NCBI GenBank assembly: GCA_009839535.1
Contig: VXPN01000305.1
Location: forward strand, 1 to 24,443
Direction: 5' to 3'
Length of the DNA stretch: 24,443 nucleotides
DNA from: Boseongicola sp. SB0662_bin_57
GTDB lineage: Bacteria; Pseudomonadota; Alphaproteobacteria; Rhodobacterales; Rhodobacteraceae
In this document: positions 15,274 through 21,445 of the stretch, in pieces
How positions within the stretch are numbered: the first letter of the stretch is position 1
How the letters are laid out: each line of letters starts with the position of its first letter
Position numbers and translations under genes: made by a program
The notes under the pieces: model-generated
Seen by the model: the letters and a program-made list of their open reading frames with translations, nothing else
Database searches by the model: none
What the model was told of the DNA's origin: nothing

Positions 15274-15372
15274 GCGGCCGATCTGGCCGACGCTGGCGCG
15301 GAGATGCAAGCCCGGAACCTCTGCGGGCCGACCGTCTTGAAGGCGAAGTTCACGCTGGTTTCTGGCGTCTGA
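15274..15372 (+). pseudogene. Remnant of a second fibre C-terminus
   Basis: Directly after the fibre-like gene, in another frame, an open stretch reads AADLADAGAEMQARNLCGPT followed by VLKAKFTLVSGV and a stop at 15370-15372. The ARNLCGP segment plus a terminal beta-strand parallels RNVCGPATHEVDLEVTANG at the end of the upstream protein. It looks like the tail of an exchanged or duplicated fibre C-terminal cassette. It has no ribosome site or proper start; the internal ATG at 15304 would give only 22 residues. Confidence 0.5.
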
Positions 15373-15387
15373 AAGGGGAGAAGATCG

Positions 15388-15858
15388 ATGAAAAGCTTCG
15401 GGACAATTGCAGTGGCAGCCGTGACAAGTCTGGCGTTTGCGGTCAGTGCGGCAGCTCACGTGCCGATTCAGTGTCAAGACGAATACAACGCAATGATCGA
15501 TGCGGGTAAGAGAATGTGGCACCCGACAGATGAATTGGCGGCGGGCGATCACGCGGCGGGTCGACTGCTGCGCGCGGTGTTGGCGGTGGTGAGTTCCAGA
15601 GAAGACACCGTTGCAGCACGATCCGAAGCGATGGCGGAAGCCGCAACGCCTCCGGATGGCCTGAGCACATCTCAAATCGAAGAATGGCTTCAGCGCGAGG
15701 TGGAACGGATAAACGACAGTCAAGACGCCCTGCTGGCGGCCTTAGGTGCTGAAGCTGAAGTGGACATTGCCGTGCACGAGACGGCAATTGAAATGATTCG
15801 CTTGGCGATTGAGTATATTCGGGCGGCGGAAACCGCGATATGGTGTGCCAACCAATAG
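15388..15858 (+). CDS. Exported small helical protein, probable moron
   Basis: The 156-aa product has a clear signal peptide (MKSFGTIAVAAVTSLAFAVSAAA, cleavage near 23) followed by a mature helical domain. It has one Cys near each end (PIQCQDEYN and AIWCANQ), which could form a disulfide in the periplasm. GGGGAG lies upstream of the ATG. Base composition and codon use are visibly less GC-biased than in the phage genes around it (codons such as ATT, GCA and CAA are common), which suggests separate acquisition. Exported single genes inserted between tail genes often act in superinfection exclusion or host fitness. No homology is recognised, so function is open. Confidence 0.65.
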   Translation: MKSFGTIAVAAVTSLAFAVSAAAHVPIQCQDEYNAMIDAGKRMWHPTDELAAGDHAAGRLLRAVLAVVSSREDTVAARSEAMAEAATPPDGLSTSQIEEWLQREVERINDSQDALLAALGAEAEVDIAVHETAIEMIRLAIEYIRAAETAIWCANQ

Positions 15859-15886
15859 CTTCAAGCCGAAACACAAGGAGACGGAA

Positions 15887-16207
15887 ATGAAGGACATCGA
15901 TGACGACCCGCTCTCGTTGCTCGGCCTGCGGTGGGTCGTTCTTCTGAGGGTGCAGGCCGGCGGCGAGATCGGGGCGACCGATGCCATGTGCCTGGACGTT
16001 GCGCGGGCGGCGTATCCGTCCGTCGACTCCTACGTCATCCGCCGCGAGCTGGCCTATCTTGAGAGCGCCGGCCTCGTGGAGAACGCCCGCTCCGAGATCA
16101 TGCCCTGGCGCGTTTCCCTGACCGCGCAGGGGCGGGACGTGGTGGACTACGTGGCCGAGTGCCCGGCGGGCGTTGCGCGGCCTCCCCGCGCCTCTGGCGG
16201 CCGCTGA
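15887..16207 (+). CDS. Winged-helix protein associated with gp27 in Mu-like phages
   Basis: This 106-aa protein starts MKDIDDDPLSLLGLRWVVLL at an ATG preceded by AAGGAG. It folds as a winged helix: DVARAAYPSVDSYVIRRELA gives the recognition helix, and YLESAGLVENARSEIMPWRV gives the wing followed by a final helix (SLTAQGRDVVDYVAECPAGV). Proteins of this look occur directly upstream of DUF3486/gp27 in Mu-like prophages of alphaproteobacteria, where their role is unknown. Here it keeps that partner 12 bp downstream, although the pair sits at the far right end of the element, away from the usual head-gene block. Confidence 0.75.
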   Translation: MKDIDDDPLSLLGLRWVVLLRVQAGGEIGATDAMCLDVARAAYPSVDSYVIRRELAYLESAGLVENARSEIMPWRVSLTAQGRDVVDYVAECPAGVARPPRASGGR

Positions 16208-16219
16208 GGGGCGTCCGTC

Positions 16220-17026
16220 ATGCCACCCCGCAGCACGGTAGACCTGTTGCCGCTTGGGGTCCGCGAGGAGCTGGATCACAGGCTCATGGAGAGCGCCTTC
16301 GGCGGCTATGAGGGGCATGCCGCCTGGCTGGCCGGGCAAGGCCACACGGTGAGCATGTCGGCCGTGAAGCGCTACGGCCGCCGCCGCAAGGCGGACTCGG
16401 AGGCGAGCGCCGCGAAGGCCCAGGAGATCACCGCGAAAGCGATAGCGCGGGCGCGCACCGCAAGCGAGATGGCGACGGCGATGCGTCGCGCCGCCGGCGA
16501 CGACGAGCTGGCCGTGCCAACGGCGACCGTCGACATGCTGATGATGCGGATGCAGGAAGCGCTTGCCAATGACGAGCTGGACGTCAAGGCGCTCCAGGCG
16601 CTTGCCCAAAGCGTCAACCAGAACATGCGCGCGTTGGCCTCTCTGCGGCATGAGAGGGAGGCGGATCGGCATGCCGTGATGGCGGTGGCGGAGTCCCGCG
16701 TTACTTCCGTGATGAAGAAGCAGAGCTTTTCCGAAGCTATGGACGGCAACCATCAGCTTGCCGACGCCTTGAGAAAGGCCTTGAAGACCCCACCCTCAGA
16801 GATGGAGATCGACACCGAGCGGGAGCGCGCCAAGGAGTCCCTGCGGGCCATCCGCGAAGACGTTTACGGCGTCCACGAGGGCGCGGATTACGATGAGTGG
16901 CTGGACGCCAACGAGGCGCGGGCACTGTGGCGAGAGGCTCAGCAAAAGGGGCTGAGTAAGGCGGCTGCGGAAGCGCTGCGGGAGATAGTGCAGCGTCCGG
17001 ATTGCGACCCGGTTACAGGGCCGTGA
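16220..17026 (+). CDS. Mu gp27-like protein (DUF3486), small-terminase-like
   Basis: The 268-aa product opens with the family signature (DLLPLGVREELDHRLMESAF, GGYEGHAAWLAGQGHTVSMS, AVKRYGRRRK), a helix-turn-helix-like DNA-binding region followed by long helices. In Mu, gp27 is thought to act with the gp28 large terminase in DNA packaging. Here the gene that should follow, gp28, is absent, and the right end of the element starts about 120 bp after the stop. The C-terminal 80 residues (ERERAKESLRAIREDVYGVH) are longer and more charged than in many homologues. It starts at an ATG after GAGGGG. Confidence 0.85.
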   Translation: MPPRSTVDLLPLGVREELDHRLMESAFGGYEGHAAWLAGQGHTVSMSAVKRYGRRRKADSEASAAKAQEITAKAIARARTASEMATAMRRAAGDDELAVPTATVDMLMMRMQEALANDELDVKALQALAQSVNQNMRALASLRHEREADRHAVMAVAESRVTSVMKKQSFSEAMDGNHQLADALRKALKTPPSEMEIDTERERAKESLRAIREDVYGVHEGADYDEWLDANEARALWREAQQKGLSKAAAEALREIVQRPDCDPVTGP

Positions 17027-17030
17027 AGCG

Positions 17031-17147
17031 GTGTTTAAGGGTCGCTTATTTGTGGGCGTTGGGGTTACGGTCTGGCAGCTTTGGAAGCCCGTCGGCGTGA
17101 CGGGTGCGAGCAAGCCGCCGCCAGCCCCGCCGCCAGCTGCCGATTAA
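17031..17147 (+). CDS. Possible small hydrophobic Pro-rich ORF ending in the right repeat
   Basis: From a GTG 4 bp after the gp27 stop, a 38-residue frame reads VFKGRLFVGVGVTVWQLWKP followed by VGVTGASKPPPAPPPAAD. It has a short apolar segment with two Trp and a Pro/Ala-rich tail. Its TAA stop (17145-17147) lies inside the terminal inverted repeat, so the frame uses the element down to its end. The ribosome site is weak. It may be a genuine small membrane-associated protein, a truncated product of a longer gene cut at the end, or a chance frame. Confidence 0.35.
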   Translation: MFKGRLFVGVGVTVWQLWKPVGVTGASKPPPAPPPAAD

Positions 17148-17176
17148 GGACTCTGAGTCCGGTTTAATTCCGTACA
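17145..17176 (-). repeat. Right terminal inverted repeat of the Mu-like element
   Basis: Exact reverse complement, over 32 bases, of the left terminal repeat at 450-481; ends ...TTAATTCCGTACA. The CA at 17175-17176 would be the cleaved end. Confidence 0.88.
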
Positions 17177-17244
17177 CCCCCGAAGTCCCGGACTTGGCTC
17201 AAACGCGGAAAGTCAAGAAAACAAGGCATTTCGCCGTTTGCCTG

Positions 17245-17356
17245 ATTAAGGACTCGGTGTACATAATTAAACCGGACTCGATCCGGCCAATCCATTGAAA
17301 ACGCGCCCTATTTTTCTGAAAGAGTCCTTAATCGCGAGTCCGGTTTAATTTCGGAC
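17245..17356. repeat. Extra cluster of transposon-end motifs outside the right repeat
   Basis: At 17258-17279 there is a left-end-like copy (TGTACATAATTAAACCGG then ACTC), matching 20 of the first 22 bases of the left repeat. At 17336-17350 is an opposing GAGTCCGGTTTAATT. The boxes ATTAAGGACTC (17245-17255) and its inverse GAGTCCTTAAT (17322-17332) sit beside them. The two long boxes form a perfect 16-bp inverted repeat (17265-17280 with 17335-17350). This is either a set of accessory transposase sites belonging to a longer right end, or an about 100-bp internally deleted relic of a related element. Confidence 0.7.
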
Positions 17357-17662
17357 GGTCCAGGGGACCGCAATGATGGCTTTCGGTCTACCAGTTCGTC
17401 CGGCCTTGCGTTCCCGCCTGACCGGGGCGCCCTGGCGGGTGGACCGCCACCTTCAGGACCACTTCTGCGACTGTCCTTGCTCAGGATTGGCGACCGAAGG
17501 CGTGCGCCTTTCGTTTCCAGATGCGCGAAAGGCGCATGCCCGCAGAACGCTTGCGATCCCAAATGCGCGAACTTGTGCCTTCCGACTTGAAGACCCCAAG
17601 CGACGTCGTTGATCGCCTTCTCGTGCCCGGACCATTGCGAGGGCGTCCAATACATCTGCCGT
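17357..17662. other. Host-side stretch without a recognisable gene
   Basis: Frames on both strands are open for 60-180 codons because of the high GC content, but none reads as a recognisable protein or has a convincing start. The stretch contains one strong inverted repeat (17503-17536). It may be decayed host sequence or a remnant of an earlier insertion beside the extra end motifs. Confidence 0.5.
17503..17536. repeat. 11-bp inverted repeat downstream of the metalloprotein gene
   Basis: TGCGCCTTTCG and CGAAAGGCGCA form a perfect 11-bp stem with a 12-base loop, 127 bp beyond the stop of the minus-strand metalloprotein gene. No T-run follows on either strand, so an intrinsic terminator is only one possibility. 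Confidence 0.55.
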
Positions 17663-18448
17663 TCAGCAGCTTTCTGCGGGGCCAACGCGATAGAAGGTCG
17701 GGCGCCTCTCTGCGAAGACATTCCTGAAAAATGCCAGGCGGTTCGGCATGATTTGCCGCACCCGCTCCTCGACAGAGCCGGGCAGGCGCCCGGGATGGAA
17801 GAGAAGTGCCCACGCAAACAAGGCAGACTCCGCCATGTCTTCTTGGTCCGGCTTCTTCCTGGCATACTCGGTCACGAAATCGCCGTCGGCGCGCTGCGCC
17901 CGTTTCCATTCAGCGCTCGCCGACATCGGATGGTCCAGGGTTGCATGCACGGATTCGTGGAACACGGTCTCCTCAAGGTCATGGTTCCGCAACCGCGTTG
18001 CCATGTTCCCGGAATACAGCACAAAGAAGCGGCCCTTGTCTTCAGCATAGGCGGTCAGCCCGCCCTTGTGTATGACCACGTGATCCAGCTTTGATCTCAT
18101 GATTGTCGGGAGCTTCCCTACCGGTCCTGCCGCCTGCAGAGCGAGCTTGTGCGCGGCGTCCCGTGTGCCGACATCGGGATGCACCCAGATTCCCACGGAA
18201 GTCCCGTCCTTGTACTTCGCAGACCAGGAAAAGACGCCATCGGCGAGCAACTCGTCTCGACGTCGGTCGGGCATTTCCGCGCGAATCTTCCCTTCGTACC
18301 TGATGCAGGCAAAGACTCCGGGATCGCTGGATTTTATGAAGTCGAGGTCATTGGAAACCACCGAGTTCGGGAAAATCGGTTCGGAAGCCGCATGACTTGA
18401 CGACATTGCAAACAGTATCAGGCTGGCCGCAGCCGCAGGCAAGCGCAT
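17663..18448 (-). CDS. Secreted putative zinc metalloprotein with HExxH motif
   Basis: The 261-aa product starts MRLPAAAASLILFAMSSSHA, a signal peptide with likely cleavage after residue 20, at an ATG preceded by GGAGGGAG. The mature protein has the zinc-metallopeptidase motif HESVH at 164-168 (LEETVFHESVHATLDH). A downstream acidic helix (DQEDMAESALFAWALLFHPG, about 201-220) could supply the third zinc ligand, as in gluzincin-type folds. It should act in the periplasm or outside the cell; the substrate is unknown and a peptidase role is inferred from the motif alone. It is a single host gene transcribed towards the mobile element and divergent from the catabolic operon. Confidence 0.75.
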   Translation of the reverse strand: MRLPAAAASLILFAMSSSHAASEPIFPNSVVSNDLDFIKSSDPGVFACIRYEGKIRAEMPDRRRDELLADGVFSWSAKYKDGTSVGIWVHPDVGTRDAAHKLALQAAGPVGKLPTIMRSKLDHVVIHKGGLTAYAEDKGRFFVLYSGNMATRLRNHDLEETVFHESVHATLDHPMSASAEWKRAQRADGDFVTEYARKKPDQEDMAESALFAWALLFHPGRLPGSVEERVRQIMPNRLAFFRNVFAERRPTFYRVGPAESC

Positions 18449-18983
18449 GGGAAACTCCCTCCACGGACGTTGGCGTTGTAACCTGTGTGGACATAGGGCA
18501 TCCGAACGGATCGAAGCAAGCACTGCACGCCGATGTTGCAAAGGGCACATGACGGCGACACAGTACGCAGGCATCGGCGCCACGTCCGTGGCCAGCGTGG
18601 CCTGCCACCGCCAAACCTCAGCAAGTTGCTCCGTGATCTTGGCAAGCCAGCAACGCGTCGTTGCGATCTCATTACGTGATCCAGGAGGCAGAGACGTGCC
18701 AAAATGCGATGTGCGTCCCGCGCACCAGCCCAGTGGCGCAATTCTGCTGCCTCGGAGCCATTCTCGAGCTGCCGGACCCGCTTGGACATGGTGGCTTCGA
18801 TAACGCGGACCTGGTGTGCCGCGACCGAGCGGCTTTCGCGCCGTGCGGTGGTTTCCAAACACCGAAGGGACGAAGTCCACGGAATTTCTCGGGACAACCC
18901 GGAAGACCGCAAGGGGGGATGGCTTGTTGCCTTGAGTTCTCGGGCGGGACATATAGTTTGCCGAACGAATTCCAGGGCCGGGA
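18449..18983. other. 535-bp divergent intergenic region
   Basis: This stretch separates the metalloprotein gene (leftward) from the catabolic operon (rightward). Open frames occur on both strands but have mixed codon use and no recognised domain. One minus-strand reading (MSKRVRQLENGSEAAELRHW) looks helical but has no supporting family or ribosome site. It may contain a decayed regulator gene. Both divergent promoters must lie here. Confidence 0.45.
18927..18957 (+). promoter_or_regulatory. Candidate promoter for the catabolic operon
   Basis: TATAGT (18952-18957) is one base from the -10 consensus and lies 27 bp before the start of the DapA-family gene. TTGCCT (18927-18932) is the best -35, with a 19-bp spacer, or 17 bp if CATATA is taken as the -10. 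No clear operator palindrome overlaps it. Confidence 0.35.
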
Positions 18984-19955
18984 ATGGCAGACATGACCAA
19001 GCTGAAAGGCATTTTCGCGGCGATGTGCACGCCGATGGATGACCAGGGCGACGCGATAGATCTTGGACGTTACCGGGCGCACGTGGATGACATGATCGAG
19101 GCCGGGCTGCACGGGCTCGTGCTTGGTTCGGGTACGGGCGAGTACGCCTACCTGTCGGACGACGAACGCTGCCGCTTGATCAAGGAAGGTGCCAGGCATG
19201 TGAACGGCCGGGTTCCGACGATTGCGCAGACTACGGCGATGAGCACGCGGGACTGCATCGAAAGCGCACGGTTCGCGCAGGACGCGGGTGCCGATGCGCT
19301 GATGGTCCTGCCTCCCTTTCTTGAGCCCCCGAACGAACGTGGCGTCATGTACCATTACACCGCGATCGCCAAGTCGGTGAGAATCCCGATCGTGATGTAC
19401 AACGTCCCTGAACAGGCTGCCCCGATGACGGAAGACCTGTACCGCAGGCTGCTGGCGGTCGAGAATCTCGACTACATAAAGGACAGTTCGGGAGACTTCG
19501 TGGCGCTCCAAAAGCTGATCGGCATCGGCGGCAACGTGATGAACGGTTCCGATCCCTACGCGGTCCATAGCCTGATGTCCGGGTGTGTCGGCATGATATG
19601 GGGTGCTGCGAACTTCATGCCGCACGAATGTGCGCAGCTCTATGATCTGGTTGCGGCGGGCAAGCATGCCGAAGCTCTCGCGCTATGGGACGCCATGAAG
19701 GCAATCTGTCTCTGGCTTTCGGGCAACGTGCATGACGTGGATTACCTGACGGGCGTCAAGGCGGCCACGCGCCTGACCGGCCGGGACATGGGCGGAGCAC
19801 GCAAGCCCTTGCCCCCGGTGCCGGGTGCCGCCCGCCACGACATCAAGCTGGCGCTCAGCAAATTGCCCGTGAACCGCACCAAGGTCGATCGGCTGGTCTG
19901 GCGTGACTGGCAGGAAGAACGTGACTGGCTCGTCCAGTCCTATCGCAACAATTGA
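18984..19955 (+). CDS. DapA-family (DHDPS-like) class I lyase/dehydratase
   Basis: The 323-aa product belongs to the N-acetylneuraminate lyase/dihydrodipicolinate synthase superfamily, (beta/alpha)8 enzymes that form a Schiff base with a keto acid. It shows the substrate-binding GSGTGEY loop (48-54), the catalytic Tyr139 in MYNVP, and the Schiff-base Lys166 in YIKDSSG. The extended C-terminus (LVWRDWQEERDWLVQSYRNN) is longer than in DapA. As the first gene of a catabolic operon it is unlikely to be the lysine-biosynthetic enzyme. Beside an amine oxidase and an ALDH it could be a pyrroline-4-hydroxy-2-carboxylate deaminase or a keto-deoxy acid dehydratase. The family is sure, the reaction is inferred. 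Confidence 0.9.
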   Translation: MADMTKLKGIFAAMCTPMDDQGDAIDLGRYRAHVDDMIEAGLHGLVLGSGTGEYAYLSDDERCRLIKEGARHVNGRVPTIAQTTAMSTRDCIESARFAQDAGADALMVLPPFLEPPNERGVMYHYTAIAKSVRIPIVMYNVPEQAAPMTEDLYRRLLAVENLDYIKDSSGDFVALQKLIGIGGNVMNGSDPYAVHSLMSGCVGMIWGAANFMPHECAQLYDLVAAGKHAEALALWDAMKAICLWLSGNVHDVDYLTGVKAATRLTGRDMGGARKPLPPVPGAARHDIKLALSKLPVNRTKVDRLVWRDWQEERDWLVQSYRNN

Positions 19956-19967
19956 GGCTTGCCCAAA

Positions 19968-21437
19968 ATGGCCGAGAACAAGAAATCCTATCCCACCAAG
20001 GCCGTGATCGGCGGACGGTCCGTTGACGCGACGGGGCGCAAGACGTTCGAGACCGTCAATCCTTCGACCGGCAAGGTCCTGGCGGAGATCTCCGAATGCA
20101 CGGCTGCCGATGTTGACAAGGCGGTGGCCGCGGCGCGCCAGGCTTTCGACGAAGGGCCTTGGCCACGGATGTCGCCAGCCGAACGCAAGACGACATTGCA
20201 GCGCTTCGCCACAGTAATCGAGGCGAATGCCGAAGAACTTGCCGAACTGGAGGCATTGGAAGGGGGAAAGCCGATCAGCGATGCGCTGGGCATCGACCTG
20301 CCTGAGACCGTCGCCACCATTCGTTGGCATGCCGAGGCAGTTGACAAGATCTGCGATCAGGTCACGCCGTCTGAGCCCGGCATTCTGTCCATGGTGGTGC
20401 GCGAGCCCATCGGCGTGGTGGCAGCGATCCTGCCGTGGAACTTTCCCGTCATGATGGCGGCCTGGAAACTTGGCCCCGCGCTTGCCGAAGGCAACACGAT
20501 TGTGCTGAAGCCGGCCGAGCAGACGTCAATGTCGACGATCCGCCTGGCCGAACTCGCGACCGAAGCGGGCATTCCCGACGGCGTGATCAACGTCGTGCCG
20601 GGGTTCGGCGAGGTTGCAGGCAAGGCACTTGGCGAACACATGCAGGTTGATTGCGTCGGGTTCACGGGCTCAACGGATACGGGGCGACTGTTCCTGCACT
20701 ATGCGGCGGACTCGAACCTGAAGCGGGTCCTGCTTGAATGCGGCGGCAAGAACCCGATGATCGTCATGCCGGATGTCGAGGACCTCGACCTTGTCGCGGA
20801 CCATGCCGTGAACTCCGCTTTCTGGAACATGGGAGAGAACTGCTCGTCGAACAGCCGTCTGCTGGTACATGAGAGCCTGCACGGTGAACTGATCGACCTG
20901 ATCGTCGAGCGTGCGCGGGGCTGGGTGGTCGATGATCCGCTGAAGGCAGCGTGCCGCGTTGGGCCCCTTATCGAGAAGGGGCATATGGACAAGGTCCTGG
21001 GCCATATCGAACAGGCCAAGAAGGATGGGGCCAAACTGATCCATGGCGGCAGGCGGGTGCTTGCCGAAACCGGCGGCTACTTTGTGGAGCCGACGATTTT
21101 CGACGACGTCAAGCCTGAGATGCCGCTCGCACGCGAAGAGGTGTTTGGCCCGGTGCTTGCCGTCATGACCTTCAGGACGCCGGAGGAGGCCATCGCGATG
21201 GCGAATGACACCGACTACGGTCTGGCGGCATCGGTATTCGCACGGTCGAACAAGACCGCGCACAATGCGGCGCGGCAGGTGCGGGCCGGAACGGTATCGG
21301 TCAACTGCTATGGCGAGGGTGATCAAGGAACGCCCTTCGGCGGCTACAAGCTGTCCGGCTTCGGCGGACGTGACAAGTCGCTCGCCGCCCACGACCAGTA
21401 CTGCGAATTGAAGACCGTGTGGATGGATCTCGGCTGA
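19968..21437 (+). CDS. NAD(P)+-dependent aldehyde dehydrogenase
   Basis: This 489-aa enzyme oxidises an aldehyde to the acid. It carries the full ALDH set: PWNFP (156-160) with Asn158, Lys181 in LKPAEQTS, the GFTGSTDTG cofactor loop, general base Glu257 in LLECGGKNP, and nucleophile Cys292 in MGENCSSNSR. The sequence around Cys292 and the N-terminus resembles the PuuC/gamma-glutamyl-aminobutyraldehyde dehydrogenase branch. 2-oxoglutarate semialdehyde dehydrogenase is another option given the neighbours. ATG 19968 is preferred because GAGG lies 10 bases upstream; the TTG at 19959 would abut that site. It starts 12 bp after the DapA-family stop. Confidence 0.93.
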   Translation: MAENKKSYPTKAVIGGRSVDATGRKTFETVNPSTGKVLAEISECTAADVDKAVAAARQAFDEGPWPRMSPAERKTTLQRFATVIEANAEELAELEALEGGKPISDALGIDLPETVATIRWHAEAVDKICDQVTPSEPGILSMVVREPIGVVAAILPWNFPVMMAAWKLGPALAEGNTIVLKPAEQTSMSTIRLAELATEAGIPDGVINVVPGFGEVAGKALGEHMQVDCVGFTGSTDTGRLFLHYAADSNLKRVLLECGGKNPMIVMPDVEDLDLVADHAVNSAFWNMGENCSSNSRLLVHESLHGELIDLIVERARGWVVDDPLKAACRVGPLIEKGHMDKVLGHIEQAKKDGAKLIHGGRRVLAETGGYFVEPTIFDDVKPEMPLAREEVFGPVLAVMTFRTPEEAIAMANDTDYGLAASVFARSNKTAHNAARQVRAGTVSVNCYGEGDQGTPFGGYKLSGFGGRDKSLAAHDQYCELKTVWMDLG

Positions 21438-21445
21438 GGCCGACG

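Larger units (their letters stand above)
450..17176. mobile_element. Mu-like transposable prophage/element with reduced late region (16.7 kb)
   Basis: The segment is delimited by a perfect 32-bp inverted repeat (450-481 and 17145-17176) with TG...CA outer bases, as in Mu-type transposons. Inside are the Mu replication/transposition genes (MuA-type DDE transposase, MuB-type ATPase, GemA/gp16) and several Mu- or lambda-type morphogenesis genes. The 5 bp flanking each side differ (TGCCG on the left, CCCCC on the right), so the expected 5-bp target duplication is not visible at these ends. No large terminase, portal, capsid, tail sheath or lysin gene is recognisable, and the element is less than half the length of Mu. 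The right boundary could instead be near 17356, where more end-like motifs occur, but the exact repeat favours 17176. Confidence 0.85.

Noticed and set aside
17104..17298. 64-codon plus-strand frame running through the right terminal repeat
   Set aside because: Its sequence is made by the repeat and flanking motifs themselves (KDSESGLIPYT also appears opposite the left repeat), so it is not an independent gene.
450..17356. Placing the right end of the element at about 17356
   Set aside because: The motif at 17336-17356 matches the left end only in its central box, whereas 17145-17176 matches over 32 bases. Kept as an alternative, not as the main call.
17308..17865. Minus-strand frame of 185 codons spanning the region right of the element
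   Set aside because: It overlaps the 3' part of the secreted metalloprotein gene in another frame and has no recognisable domain or start.
18418..18912. Possible regulator gene on the minus strand in the divergent region
   Set aside because: There is a helical-looking stretch only; no helix-turn-helix, no consistent codon bias and no ribosome site.
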